A DNA stretch of 64,000 nt from Deltaproteobacteria bacterium HGW-Deltaproteobacteria-6 (GCA_002840435.1 PHAT01000001.1:656979-720978); one strand, 5' to 3'; shown: positions 8,206 through 16,918, numbered from the stretch's first letter. Notes: generated from the sequence alone by a model not told the origin. A program made the numbers and translations.

Positions 8206-8907
8206 TTAGAAAGGCCAGACCCAATCCACAAGACGAGTCATCCACCCCGGTCTCATTTTGTCATTGATGACGCCTTCACCGGTGTAGACAATGCGGGCGT
8301 CTGATATGTATTGCGAAGCAATGGTATTTTCAGGGGTGATATCCTCAGGTCTGATGATACCGCCGATGATCAGGTACTGATCCTCCGCATTGATCGTTAC
8401 CTGACGTCTGCCTTCGATCAGCAGATTGCCATTATCCAAGACACGAATCACCCTGGCACTGATTTTAGCAATCAAAGTGTTGTTGCGGCTCGTATCGCCT
8501 GATCCTTTTAAAGCGTTTGCGGTTGTTCCACCCAGGCCTATTTTGCCTCCCATGCTGGCGTTGTTGCCGATAATTGCATTTTCAATACCTAAAAAAGATG
8601 TGATCGAAGCATCAGTCGAGGTATCACGGCTGGTAGCAGTAGAGGCCTTGTTTCCGCCTGAAGCCGCTTCCGCAACGATGATCGTGACGATATCATTGAC
8701 GTATCTTGCCTTTTTATCGGTAAATATCATGTTTTTGTCACTTTCACCGCGCCAGATGGAGCCAGGGGCCGGAGCCGGCTGTCTGATCTGCTGAATCGGT
8801 GTTTCCATAACGTCTGGACGAACAACTTCTTTCGGCGGCACACATCCGGTTATTAAAAACACGACAGTGGCGACCGACAAAATTAATATTGAATATTGTT
8901 TTTTCAT
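8206..8907 (-). CDS. flgH: FlgH, flagellar L-ring lipoprotein
   Basis: This 233-aa outer-membrane lipoprotein forms the L-ring. The signal peptide ends in a lipobox (FLITGC, Cys22), and the conserved body includes [32 protein letters not shown] and, near the C-terminus, [30 protein letters not shown]. The presence of FlgH, FlgI and FlgA together shows a Gram-negative envelope with outer membrane. GAGGT precedes the ATG. It sits between flgA and flgI in the flgF unit. Confidence 0.97.
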   Translation of the reverse strand: MKKQYSILILSVATVVFLITGCVPPKEVVRPDVMETPIQQIRQPAPAPGSIWRGESDKNMIFTDKKARYVNDIVTIIVAEAASGGNKASTATSRDTSTDASITSFLGIENAIIGNNASMGGKIGLGGTTANALKGSGDTSRNNTLIAKISARVIRVLDNGNLLIEGRRQVTINAEDQYLIIGGIIRPEDITPENTIASQYISDARIVYTGEGVINDKMRPGWMTRLVDWVWPF

Positions 8908-8921
8908 ATATACCTCTAACC

Positions 8922-9644
8922 CTAAAAATCGATCTGAACCTTAGCCTGACCAACCACTCGGGCGTGAATAACTTTATTGGAACTGAGATTGCGCACTTTC
9001 ACCAGCGCATCTTCAGCGCCGTCTTCTTCCGCCACACCATTCATCATCATTTTCATTACGCCATTATCCAGAATCACTTGCACCATTTTCCCTTTTCTCA
9101 CCGGCATGGCGCTTTTGAGCATACTGCGTGTAATTTGCATATTAGGACGAACACTCACAACAATGGTTTTCCCGATGGCTTCATCCAATGACGCTAAGGC
9201 ATTCATGGGAATGTTTTTCACCCATTTTTTTTGCACAGTCACATCATTGTCCGACAGGATGGCGTCTCTGGAGATGTTATTGCGGCTGATCACAAATTCA
9301 CGCAATACTTCTATTCTGACACGAACAGGCACTTCTTTGAAAAAGATATTATTAACGAAAATGCGAACATTGAAAGATGTATCGCCAATGTATTCTTCTC
9401 TGGATCTGCTTTCAATGCGCAATGTCACCTTACCGTTGACATTCTCTACATTTGGAAGACCGGAAAGAAGCTCAATGCGAACGTTTTCGGCTGGCCAGAG
9501 CATATTATTATCAATGTGCTGACGGATTTCATGCATCAATATTTTTTCATCGACCTGCTTGCAGAAAGCGGATGTCGGACCGATAAGAGCCAGAAAGCAA
9601 ATCATCAAAGTGCAAGCCAGAATTTTTCCGTTCAGTCTAATCAT
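8922..9644 (-). CDS. flgA: FlgA, P-ring assembly chaperone
   Basis: This 240-aa periplasmic protein has an N-terminal signal sequence ([21 protein letters not shown]) and the SAF/ChapFlgA C-terminal domain: [54 protein letters not shown] and [17 protein letters not shown]. It assists FlgI polymerisation into the P-ring. GTG at 9647 and ATG at 9644 are adjacent in frame. I took the ATG, with an AGAGG site inside the end of flgG. It nearly abuts flgG, so translation is probably coupled. Confidence 0.95.
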   Translation of the reverse strand: MIRLNGKILACTLMICFLALIGPTSAFCKQVDEKILMHEIRQHIDNNMLWPAENVRIELLSGLPNVENVNGKVTLRIESRSREEYIGDTSFNVRIFVNNIFFKEVPVRVRIEVLREFVISRNNISRDAILSDNDVTVQKKWVKNIPMNALASLDEAIGKTIVVSVRPNMQITRSMLKSAMPVRKGKMVQVILDNGVMKMMMNGVAEEDGAEDALVKVRNLSSNKVIHARVVGQAKVQIDF

Positions 9645-9647
9645 CAC

Positions 9648-10433
9648 TTACGACCTCTTGAGGCTGTTGATTATCCCCAGCATACTGTCGGCGGTCTGAA
9701 TCGCCTTGGAGTTGATTTCATAAGCACGCTGTCCGACAATCATCCGCACCATTTCATCAACCACGTTGACGTTGGACATTTCCAGAAAACTCTGTGAAAC
9801 GGTTCCTATCCCGTTTTCTCCGGGATTGCCCGTAATCGCATCGCCGGAGGCCACCGATTTGGCAAAGAGATTTCTGCCGACACTGCTAAGCCCGGCGGGA
9901 TTAACAAACGTCGCCAATTCCAGCCTGCCTGTGGCCAGCGGGTTGCCTTCTTTATCCGCAGCCGTCCAGGTACCGCCGGTATCCATCGTAAAAGAAACCG
10001 TTGCGGTCGGGACGGTGATGTTCGGAAGCAGTTTCAGACCTTCAGAATTTACAACCGCACCGTCTTTATCCAGCTTGAAGTTGCCGGCTCGCGTATAATA
10101 AGTAGTCCCGTTATCATCAATCTGGAAAAAACCATCTTTTTCAATAGCCCAATCAAATTGATTACCCGTTTGCTGATGGTCACCCTCTGTAAAGAGTTTC
10201 TGAGTGGACATGGGCTTGACGCCCATGCCGACTTCAAGGCCGGTGGGCAACTGACTGCCCTGAGTGGTTTCTGATCCGGACTTGCTGTAGATTTGATACA
10301 TGAGATCCTGAAAATCAGCCCGGGCTTTCTTAAAGCCCACCGTACTAACATTGGCCAGGTTGTTGGCAACAACATCCTGCTCGATTTGCTGGGCCACCAT
10401 TCCGGTTGCCGCTGTCCATAATGATCGGATCAT
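9648..10433 (-). CDS. flgG: FlgG, distal rod protein
   Basis: This 261-aa protein matches FlgG closely: MIRSLWTAATGMVAQQIEQDVVANNLANVSTVGFKKARADFQDLMYQ at the start and LEMSNVNVVDEMVRMIVGQRAYEINSKAIQTADSMLGIINSLKR at the end. It forms the drive-shaft part of the rod that passes the P and L rings. Length is the family norm (about 260). AAAGGAGAG precedes the ATG at 10433. It follows flgF by 12 bases. Confidence 0.98.
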   Translation of the reverse strand: MIRSLWTAATGMVAQQIEQDVVANNLANVSTVGFKKARADFQDLMYQIYSKSGSETTQGSQLPTGLEVGMGVKPMSTQKLFTEGDHQQTGNQFDWAIEKDGFFQIDDNGTTYYTRAGNFKLDKDGAVVNSEGLKLLPNITVPTATVSFTMDTGGTWTAADKEGNPLATGRLELATFVNPAGLSSVGRNLFAKSVASGDAITGNPGENGIGTVSQSFLEMSNVNVVDEMVRMIVGQRAYEINSKAIQTADSMLGIINSLKRS

Positions 10434-10445
10434 TATTCTCTCCTT

Positions 10446-11159
10446 TTAAATCAATTTTCCTATTCTGCTGGTGGAAATCTTGTCTAAATCCTGCAATGTC
10501 AAAATCATCTTCTGGTATGTTTCAAAAGTCCGCTGAATTTCCATCATATCCGTCATTTCCCGAATGGCATTGACGTTGGATAATTCAACGTATCCGGATG
10601 ATACTCTGTATTCTTTGGCATTCTGCAGACCTGCCTTGTTATTATCGATAAAACCGCCATTCGTCGAACGAGTCAAAAACTGAGGGTTCTCAAAAGAGGA
10701 TATTTTTAATTTCCCGGCCAGCGCTTCATCTGCATAAATGGAACCTTGCTGATCAATGTCAATTTTGCTGCCATTAATAATAATTTTTCCGGACTCTCCC
10801 AAAACATACTCGCCGGACTGCGTTACCAGTTCATTATTTTTATTGAGAACAAAACTGCCGTTGCGCGTATAAGTCTCACCCTGATTAGTCTCAATCGTAA
10901 AGAACCCATCGCCTTCAATAGCGATATCCAGAACATTTCCGGTAACCCTCAATGTGCCTTGCGAGAAATCCATCTTTGAAACGGTGGCTCCCAGTTCAAC
11001 CAGAGCTCCCTGTTGAACTTCTTTACCTTTCATGGAGAAATACATATGCTCTGCTTTGAATCCGGACGTGGAAGCGTTGGCAATATTATTTGTCACATAA
11101 TCCAGCTGCGAAAGTTTTCTTGCGCCGGCTCTGGCAATGTCCGTTACATTATAAAGCAT
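10446..11159 (-). CDS. flgF: FlgF, proximal rod protein
   Basis: This 237-aa rod protein is a paralogue of FlgG: LDYVTNNIANASTSGFKAEHMYFSMKG near the N-terminus and SNVNAIREMTDMMEIQRTFETYQKMILTLQDLD near the C-terminus. The start at 11159 (MLYNVTDIAR) is supported by a GAGGGAG site and by the sigma-54 promoter at 11190-11205, which lies inside the longer in-frame extension. That rules out the ATG at 11258. It is the first gene of the flgF-to-csrA unit. Confidence 0.95.
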   Translation of the reverse strand: MLYNVTDIARAGARKLSQLDYVTNNIANASTSGFKAEHMYFSMKGKEVQQGALVELGATVSKMDFSQGTLRVTGNVLDIAIEGDGFFTIETNQGETYTRNGSFVLNKNNELVTQSGEYVLGESGKIIINGSKIDIDQQGSIYADEALAGKLKISSFENPQFLTRSTNGGFIDNNKAGLQNAKEYRVSSGYVELSNVNAIREMTDMMEIQRTFETYQKMILTLQDLDKISTSRIGKLI

Positions 11160-11189
11160 CCTGGTTCTCCCTCTTTTCTGACTCATTAA

Positions 11190-11205
11190 AGCAAGCGATG
11201 TGCCA
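11190..11205 (-). promoter_or_regulatory. Sigma-54 promoter of the flgF operon
   Basis: The minus strand reads TGGCACATCGCTTGCT, a full match to the -24/-12 consensus TGGCAC-N5-TTGCW, with exactly 10 bases between GG and GC. The predicted transcript starts about 20 bases before the flgF ATG at 11159. It needs RpoN and an enhancer-binding activator such as the FlrC-like protein at 37355-38764. Confidence 0.9.
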
Positions 11206-11411
11206 TATAATATCCATGCCTGTTTTAGATGTTTTTTCAGATCAGCGTTTCCATGCATGTATTCATTTTTACTAATATATTAGAATTATTTTTAACATCG
11301 TGACCATTAAAACAGAATGCTTCGATTAACCAGCATGAGATGAACAACATCGGTAATCAGGCAATTTTTTACCGCAGGGAATTTTTTTCCGGGACAGGTT
11401 AAATGACGATT

Positions 11412-11711
11412 TTACGGCTGTTTATTGGTACGTTCATTTTCGTTGAGGGAATAAACAAAGGCCAGAATTTCCGCGACGGCCCGGTAGAGTTCAACCGGAA
11501 TTTCCGAACCGACTTTGAGTTTGCTCAACACCTGGATCAGATCGGGATCATTTTTTATCGGAATACCCTGCTCCCGGGCTACTTCGATTATTTTCTCAGC
11601 AATCGTCCCTTTGCCGCTGGCCGTTATGGCAGGCGCATTTCTCTTCTCTGAGTCATACTGAATGGCCGCGGCCATCTTGGTGAGCTGTTTTTTTTCTTTG
11701 CTGTCTTTCAT
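11412..11711 (-). CDS. flhX: FlhX, FlhB C-terminal-domain homologue
   Basis: This 99-aa protein resembles only the cytoplasmic export-switch domain of FlhB. It contains AAAIQYDSEKRNAPAITASGKG, IAEKIIEVAREQGIPIKNDPDLIQVL and VELYRAVAEILAFVYSLN, which parallel the end of the FlhB at 20172. The FlhB self-cleavage site NPTH is replaced by NAPA, so no cleavage is expected. Such proteins (FlhX/FlhB2) can partly stand in for the FlhB C-terminal fragment in other bacteria; that role here is inferred. It follows the second FliK-like gene by 9 bases, a known association. Confidence 0.88.
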   Translation of the reverse strand: MKDSKEKKQLTKMAAAIQYDSEKRNAPAITASGKGTIAEKIIEVAREQGIPIKNDPDLIQVLSKLKVGSEIPVELYRAVAEILAFVYSLNENERTNKQP

Positions 11712-11720
11712 ATTTTGTCT

Positions 11721-12884
11721 TTAAGCAAAATGATTAACCAAATCCAGCGAACCCAATAATTGCTGTTCGATAAATTCAGTTTTTCTAAGCTTCAGTTCGG
11801 ATGCCTTTAAACAATCGATCTGGTCGATTCCGTAACCAATATCACCCAGCGCCTTTTTCAGCTGGTCGGCCGATGCGGCAAGCAGTAATTTTACCTCTTC
11901 ACTTTCACATTTAATGAGGCAACGAATACGGCCTTCACGCACAGATGCGTTAATATTAATTTCCCCCAGGTAATCCAGATTCAGAAAGATCACAACGTTG
12001 CAGGCTGAATATTTTTTGGCGCCGGCTGCGTGTTTATCATCGGGGGTTATGAAAATATCCGCCTGACGCAAAGTCTCTCCCGCAGCGACAGGAATTTGGA
12101 GATATAGTCCGGATTCATTTTGCTGGAAAACGACATTGACCGCCTGCCTGGCTTCAATCGTTTTAAGAGCCTCCGAGGTAAAGGAAGAGAGATTCATCAA
12201 TTTTGCCGCAATCTGCGTATCAAGTTTCGTGATATCCTTGAGCGTTTCCGTTAACGCTGCCGATAAATTTAACAAAGAAGCCTTTAAATTCTCCACAAGT
12301 ATAGGCGTTTTGCCGTCCTTTGAAGAAAGCGAAGCAATCCTGCTCAAATCATTTTCCAGAAAAAGGCCGAACTGAGAAATAAAATCCTTTACAAACAACG
12401 GATTTATTTTGGTCTGCGATGAAAAAATAATATTGTTAAAAAGCTTCATCAAGGCGTCAATTTTGGGGGGGGACATCACCTGCGATAAATTAACCGATTT
12501 AAGGTTGGCGGAAAATTCGTCAACTTTATTCAGGAGCATGATCAACGAGTCAGGATTAACATGCCATTGCAGCAATCTTTCATTCACTTTGGCGTCAGTA
12601 CTTTGTTTCTGTGTATCGATAACATTTAAAATAATCTGCGGCTGAACGCTCTGGACTTTAACCTGAAGTTTTTCTCCCACATTTAAAGAAATATCGCTTT
12701 TGGCCACAATGGGACCACCATCTTTCATCGCCATGAGATATTGATTGGCCGATTGCTTTTCAATAACGCTGACGGTCAGAGTCTCTCCCGGCACCAGATT
12801 GGGTAAGGGATGGTTATTTCTTGCGGTTTCAGCAGTTTTATTTATAGTGATAGGTGTGTTTGAATTAACAGGAAGGACAGCCAT
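11721..12884 (-). CDS. Second FliK-like protein (Flg_hook C-terminal domain)
   Basis: This 387-aa protein has an N-terminal beta-rich segment (VPGETLTVSVIEKQSANQYLMAMKDG, then LNVGEKLQVKVQSVQPQIIL) and a C-terminal region matching the hook-length-control fold (VVIFLNLDYLGEININASVREGRIRCLIKCESEEVKLLLAASADQLKKALGDIGYGI). It is distinct from the main FliK at 28371-30134. Genes of this type usually lie next to flhX, as here, so a role in the export specificity switch is inferred. The start overlaps the stop of the DUF2802-like gene by one base. Confidence 0.75.
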   Translation of the reverse strand: MAVLPVNSNTPITINKTAETARNNHPLPNLVPGETLTVSVIEKQSANQYLMAMKDGGPIVAKSDISLNVGEKLQVKVQSVQPQIILNVIDTQKQSTDAKVNERLLQWHVNPDSLIMLLNKVDEFSANLKSVNLSQVMSPPKIDALMKLFNNIIFSSQTKINPLFVKDFISQFGLFLENDLSRIASLSSKDGKTPILVENLKASLLNLSAALTETLKDITKLDTQIAAKLMNLSSFTSEALKTIEARQAVNVVFQQNESGLYLQIPVAAGETLRQADIFITPDDKHAAGAKKYSACNVVIFLNLDYLGEININASVREGRIRCLIKCESEEVKLLLAASADQLKKALGDIGYGIDQIDCLKASELKLRKTEFIEQQLLGSLDLVNHFA

Positions 12885-13348
12885 CAGGCATTCTCATTTT
12901 TGACCCTGTAAAGATCGACAATTAATCCGACTTCCGGTTCGGTGAAACCGGTGGCTTCGGCTACATTTGCTTCCGAACAGCCTTTCCTGATCATTTGAAT
13001 AACCTGTTCATACTTGTCCTGAGGAACGTAAGCGGCCCGCTTCCCTGCGGCATCGGCTTCAACGCTCTCTGATTTCGCCAGCAACGTTTTAACTCTTTGT
13101 TCTTTGAGGTCCAGCTCCAGTGCGATTTCTTTGAGCGCCAGACGGCTCTGCTCCAGAGCCCGGAGAAAGTTTTCAGATGCCGCCTGTGATTCGGCTGTAA
13201 TTGTTTTGAGTTCCCTCATCATCGCTTCATGAGATTTCATCAGAGGCTTTTTCAGATTGACATTCACACGCCACAGAAGGACGATAATCGACACCAGCAA
13301 AGCCAGGTCAATGAATAATTGCAGGAATAAGGGTTTTGATATTTCCAT
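12884..13348 (-). CDS. DUF2802-like membrane-anchored protein
   Basis: This 154-aa protein has one N-terminal membrane segment (FLQLFIDLALLVSIIVLLW), a long charged coiled coil and a C-terminal helix-turn-helix-like tail (YEQVIQMIRKGCSEANVAEATGFTEPEVGLIVDLYR). This layout matches the DUF2802 family found in flagellar and chemotaxis clusters of gammaproteobacteria and others. Its function is unknown. The start at 13348 (MEISKP) comes one base after the stop of the preceding gene, which suggests coupling. An in-frame extension to 13396 would overlap that gene and adds no conserved sequence. Confidence 0.7.
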   Translation of the reverse strand: MEISKPLFLQLFIDLALLVSIIVLLWRVNVNLKKPLMKSHEAMMRELKTITAESQAASENFLRALEQSRLALKEIALELDLKEQRVKTLLAKSESVEADAAGKRAAYVPQDKYEQVIQMIRKGCSEANVAEATGFTEPEVGLIVDLYRVKNENA

Positions 13349-13349
13349 T

Positions 13350-13661
13350 TTATACTTTGATGTTAATGAGACTGCCCTCTTCCGACGATTCATCATTTTC
13401 GTCTCTCAGAGGTTCTGCGTGACGAGGAGCATGCTGGCCTGCGCCTTTTTGCTTGTCCTCTTTTTCCTGTCTTCTCCTGATTTTTGCCTTTTCCGCTTCT
13501 TCAAATTGCCTGATCTTCTCTTGTGCCAAACGATCTTCTTCCGACAATTTCAGCTGAAAATACCTCTGCTGCATATCGGCGTGCTGCTGCTGGATCTGCT
13601 GAATTTTCTCCGTGGACGATGTTTGCAATATGGATTGTTGAACATCTATAGCTCTTACCAT
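13350..13661 (-). CDS. Small charged protein of the flagellar export operon, function unknown
   Basis: This is a 103-aa hydrophilic protein: an N-terminal MVRAIDVQQSILQTSSTEKIQQIQQQ followed by a Lys/Glu/Arg-rich helix (EEAEKAKIRRRQEKEDKQK) and an acidic tail. It has no membrane segment or known motif. GGGGAGG lies just before the ATG, so it is probably well translated. The same position, before the DUF2802-like and FliK-like genes, is often held by a similar small protein in deltaproteobacterial flagellar operons as far as I recall. It may bind a partner through its coiled coil. Confidence 0.7.
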   Translation of the reverse strand: MVRAIDVQQSILQTSSTEKIQQIQQQHADMQQRYFQLKLSEEDRLAQEKIRQFEEAEKAKIRRRQEKEDKQKGAGQHAPRHAEPLRDENDESSEEGSLINIKV

Positions 13662-13755
13662 TTATTGTCCTCCCCGCTTCAGTTAAAACATATTGAAATC
13701 GGGACTTCTTTTTCATAACATCGTCAAAAAAACAGAATTACTTAAATATCCTCTC

Positions 13756-14541
13756 TCAACCGGCGGAAACGCGATAGGGCATGGTTATGGAAATCGTGTT
13801 GCTGTCTTCTTTCGTTGAAAATTGAATCCCCGCAGAATATTGTTTCAACATTACAAGCGCCATCAGGAATCCTTTTTCCATTTTTACATCCGCTATGTCC
13901 AAATTGTCACCTTGAAAGTATTGAGCAATAAAATTGCTGACATCTTCCGGCACAGCATCACCGGAATACTTTATCAATATCAAAATATTTTCATGATTAT
14001 GATGAGTTGTCAGAGATAATTCTTTAATTTCACTCTTTAAAGCCCGGGTCATGGCGAAACGGATTAACCGCCAGAAAGCCAGAGATAATTCCGCAGTATT
14101 CCCTTTGATATCAAGACAATCGCTGTCAAATTGCATATTTTTTGTTATTTCATGCTTAAATTCCAGATAAAAATTCGCAAAACGCATTTCCGCCGCCAGC
14201 AACTGAGAAATATTAATGCGATCCTTTCCTTTAGCCGCCAGAGCGTAAAATTTCCCGGACGCATCACGGAACATTTCAAAAAAAGACTCGGATTCCTTGT
14301 TGACGGAACGAATATCGTTTTTAATACGCTGCAATTCATCTTGCAGACCGGCTGCGGTTTCGGGGTACTGTTCGTTAATTTTTCTTACGGTGTCATCAAT
14401 ACGCCTCTGCAGCAATTTTGAACGCCCCATGATTCCATTTAACGGATTGGCAAAATTATGCAGCACTCCCGGCATAAGTTCATGAATAAATGTGGATGTA
14501 AAATCAGCTTCCAATGCTTTATACGTTTCGCTTTTTTCCAT
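13756..14541 (-). CDS. Histidine-kinase-like protein with degenerate ATPase domain
   Basis: This 261-aa cytoplasmic protein contains an H-box-like motif, LHNFANPLNGIMGRSKLLQRR (His28), as in HisKA dimerisation domains. The later half resembles a histidine-kinase ATPase fold (IKGNTAELSLAFWRLIRFAM, ILILIKYSGDAVPED, GFLMALVMLKQYSAGIQFSTKEDSNTISITMPY). The N-box asparagine and the glycine-rich G1/G2 boxes are not recognisable, so ATP binding is doubtful. There is no sensor domain and no adjacent regulator. CGGAGA precedes the ATG. It lies between the second fliL and the small charged gene, so a scaffold or phosphotransfer role in motility is possible. Confidence 0.72.
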   Translation of the reverse strand: MEKSETYKALEADFTSTFIHELMPGVLHNFANPLNGIMGRSKLLQRRIDDTVRKINEQYPETAAGLQDELQRIKNDIRSVNKESESFFEMFRDASGKFYALAAKGKDRINISQLLAAEMRFANFYLEFKHEITKNMQFDSDCLDIKGNTAELSLAFWRLIRFAMTRALKSEIKELSLTTHHNHENILILIKYSGDAVPEDVSNFIAQYFQGDNLDIADVKMEKGFLMALVMLKQYSAGIQFSTKEDSNTISITMPYRVSAG

Positions 14542-14598
14542 TCTTTTCTCCGGTTTTTATACTACGCATCAGATATGAAAGAAGTCAATTGATAATGA

Positions 14599-15237
14599 TT
14601 ACATAATAAAATAATTCATAAAATATACATTTTTCACGGAACCCTTGCCCAGTATTTTCTCCAGTTCCGACGTCAATTCTTTTTTCATTTTCTTACGTTC
14701 TTCCACAGATCTCAGGGCGACAACGCTTCTGCTTTGGGCTGCTTTGTAAATTATATCACGAACACTTGTGTTATTTTCCAATTGATCCAAATTAATTTTA
14801 CCGTCAACGTCAAAAGCCACGTCACACATGAGAACGTAATTATTGCCTTTTGAATCCTTCAGGTCGATCATGAAATCTTTAAGATAAACGATCCTCCATG
14901 CTTCGGAGGCAACGGCGGCGAGGTTAACGGCATTCTGATTTAAATTGGTTTTGTCCAGTAATTGTTGTTCGGTCGCCTGGTAGTTTTTTTTACCGGTTGC
15001 CGGCGTTTGATGGACGGGGGAAACGGTATCCATCAAATAAAAGATCAGAACCCCGACGACGATCAGAACAATCAGGATAATCGGCCCAAAAATTATCAGC
15101 AGTTTATTGAATGCCCACTTTCCACCGCTTCCGCCTGTGTCTTCAATTTCATGGTCAGGGGCATTCTGCTGATCAACGGACATCTCAATTTCTATGCCGG
15201 GAAGATCTTCCAATATATCTAATTTTGCCTTTTTCAT
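14599..15237 (-). CDS. Second FliL-like basal-body protein
   Basis: This 212-aa protein has a single membrane segment (LLIIFGPIILIVLIVVGVLIFYLM) after an acidic cytoplasmic N-terminus. Its periplasmic FliL-type domain contains VYLKDFMIDLKDSKGNNYVLMCDVAFDVD, VRDIIYKAAQSRSVVALRSVEERKKMKKELTSELEKIL and VKNVYFMNYFIM. FliL surrounds the stator units. A second copy exists at 25327-25854 with little sequence identity, so the two may act at different stages or as a heteromer. It directly follows fliA. Confidence 0.88.
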   Translation of the reverse strand: MKKAKLDILEDLPGIEIEMSVDQQNAPDHEIEDTGGSGGKWAFNKLLIIFGPIILIVLIVVGVLIFYLMDTVSPVHQTPATGKKNYQATEQQLLDKTNLNQNAVNLAAVASEAWRIVYLKDFMIDLKDSKGNNYVLMCDVAFDVDGKINLDQLENNTSVRDIIYKAAQSRSVVALRSVEERKKMKKELTSELEKILGKGSVKNVYFMNYFIM

Positions 15238-15252
15238 CGAATGAACCTTTTT

Positions 15253-16014
15253 CTACCTGGCAAACTTAATGGTGCTGCGCAAGCGTAAAACGGCCTGGGC
15301 ATGGAGCTGGCAGACGCGCGATTCCGTTAATTCCATCACCCGGCCCGCTTCTTTCATGGTCAGTTCTTCATAATAGTAAAGCGATAAAACGAGTTTTTCT
15401 CTGGGGGGCAATTGATCAATGGCCTGCTTCAACTTGTCTTTAAATTCCATGTCCACCAGCATGGTCAGAGGATTGCCTTCATTAATGCCGGCTAAAACAT
15501 CTTCACGACCGTATTTCTCAAGATAATCCGGCGGCAGATCTTCCGTTGATATCATGGAAACACATCTGGCTTCATCAAGCAGTATAAAATATTCGTCCAG
15601 AGAAATACCTAACTGTGCCGCAATCTCCGTTTCGTCAGGCATTCTTCCCAGTGTTTTTTTAAGCGCATTCATGGCGCTTTCAATTTTATTATCCTTGCTT
15701 CTGGTCGCCCGGGGAACCCAGTCTTTCGCCCTCAACTCATCGAGCACCGCCCCACGGATGCGAAAACTTGCATAGGTTTCAAATTGAACATTTCTGGTTT
15801 TGTCATATTTTTCAAGCGCGGACATCAACCCCATAATTCCGACATTGATAAGATCTTCTTTATCCGCTGCGTCGATCGGCAATTTAGCTGCCAGTCTTCC
15901 AACAATATTCTTCACCAGCGGCGCATATCGCATAATAAGGTCATTACGCTGCTGCTTATGCGCGATTTTTGTCAATGATGCTTTCCCAGAAGAATTTAAT
16001 GCTCCCGTTTTCAT
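15253..16014 (-). CDS. fliA: FliA, flagellar sigma-28 factor
   Basis: This 253-aa protein has the sigma-28 regions: region 2 (LIMRYAPLVKNIVGRLAAKL, EDLINVGIMGLMSALEKYDKTRNVQFETYASFRIRGAVLDELR, DWVPRATR) and region 4 (LPPREKLVLSLYYYEELTMKEAGRVMELTESRVCQLHAQAVLRLR). It directs late flagellar transcription and is restrained by FlgM (6227-6535). I chose the ATG at 16014, giving the usual length. The frame opens further to 16137, but that extension lies wholly inside fleN and has no sigma features. The chosen start still overlaps fleN by 59 bases. Confidence 0.95.
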   Translation of the reverse strand: MKTGALNSSGKASLTKIAHKQQRNDLIMRYAPLVKNIVGRLAAKLPIDAADKEDLINVGIMGLMSALEKYDKTRNVQFETYASFRIRGAVLDELRAKDWVPRATRSKDNKIESAMNALKKTLGRMPDETEIAAQLGISLDEYFILLDEARCVSMISTEDLPPDYLEKYGREDVLAGINEGNPLTMLVDMEFKDKLKQAIDQLPPREKLVLSLYYYEELTMKEAGRVMELTESRVCQLHAQAVLRLRSTIKFAR

Positions 16015-16873
16015 ACTCTTCCAAATTCTCCGCGGAGATTTTTTCGGATATTTTTGCCAGACACCGCGCGGCCGGACATTGGGGATACAGTTCAGCCACC
16101 AGTGTTTGTTTCCTGACGGATTCTCTAACTTTGTCATCTAATACGATATGGCCTAAATATTCAATAGTTAAATTCAGAAAATGATCCGTCGCGTTACTGA
16201 GCCTTGTATAAATTTCCTTGGCTTCGGCTGCGTTATGAACCATATTAACAATCATTCGGAATCGTCTTTTGGCGTGTCGCTGATAAAGTACTTTAATCAG
16301 AGCATAGGCATCGGTCATCGCGGTCGGTTCAGGTGTGGTCACAACGATTATTTCTTTAGCCGCCATATTGAAATACATGACATTTGAGGAAATGCCGGCG
16401 CCCGTATCAATCAGCATGAAATCCAAAGAGTCGTTGAGGGTGTTTAATTCATCTATCAGAGTCAGTTTCTGTCCGCGGGAAAGATCCGTCATTTCTGGAA
16501 TTCCGGAGGCGGAAGGCAATATTTTTATTCCTCTGGGACCCTTGATAATGGCTTCCGTCAGTGTTTTTTCGCCGTTTAACACATGATAAAGATTGTATGG
16601 AGAATTGATCCCAAGAACAACATCAATGTTAGCCAATCCCGCATCAGCGTCCAGGATCAGCGTCCTTTTTTTGTGCCCCGCGAGCAGATAGGCCAGGTTG
16701 GCTGTTATGTTGGTTTTTCCCACGCCGCCTTTGCCGCTGGTCACTGATATAACACGGGTGTCATGGCGACGCGTTGCATAAGCGCCCGGTTTGACGGGGG
16801 CTCCTTCCCGATTATCCGGATGTATTTCTTTCTTCTTTATTTCCCGAAGGGTTGCTGCCTGATCCACGGTCAT
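15956..16873 (-). CDS. flhG: FleN/FlhG, MinD-like ATPase controlling flagellar number
   Basis: This 305-aa protein carries the deviant Walker A motif (SVTSGKGGVGKTNITANLAYLLA), DADAGLANIDVVLG, and LIDTGAGISSNVMYF. It antagonises FlhF and, in polar flagellates, the FleQ/FlrA master regulator. The start at 16873 is set by AAGGAG. An ATG at 16891 lacks a site. It follows flhF and precedes fliA, the classical flhA-flhF-fleN-fliA order. The presence of the FlhF/FleN pair suggests a controlled, probably polar, flagellar placement; this is inference. Confidence 0.95.
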   Translation of the reverse strand: MTVDQAATLREIKKKEIHPDNREGAPVKPGAYATRRHDTRVISVTSGKGGVGKTNITANLAYLLAGHKKRTLILDADAGLANIDVVLGINSPYNLYHVLNGEKTLTEAIIKGPRGIKILPSASGIPEMTDLSRGQKLTLIDELNTLNDSLDFMLIDTGAGISSNVMYFNMAAKEIIVVTTPEPTAMTDAYALIKVLYQRHAKRRFRMIVNMVHNAAEAKEIYTRLSNATDHFLNLTIEYLGHIVLDDKVRESVRKQTLVAELYPQCPAARCLAKISEKISAENLEEYENGSIKFFWESIIDKNRA

Positions 16874-16918
16874 AACACTCCTTACTTCCATTTACATAAT
16901 GTTTTATCCACATACCGC

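Noticed and set aside
8977-9522. A plus-strand open frame of 181 codons
   Set aside because: It is antisense to flgA, which has a signal peptide, family motifs and operon context. The antisense product has no recognisable domain and no ribosome binding site.
11280-11411. A-rich and T-rich runs after flhX considered as a terminator
   Set aside because: Only a four-base stem (GGAA/TTCC) can form before the T-rich run, too weak to call.
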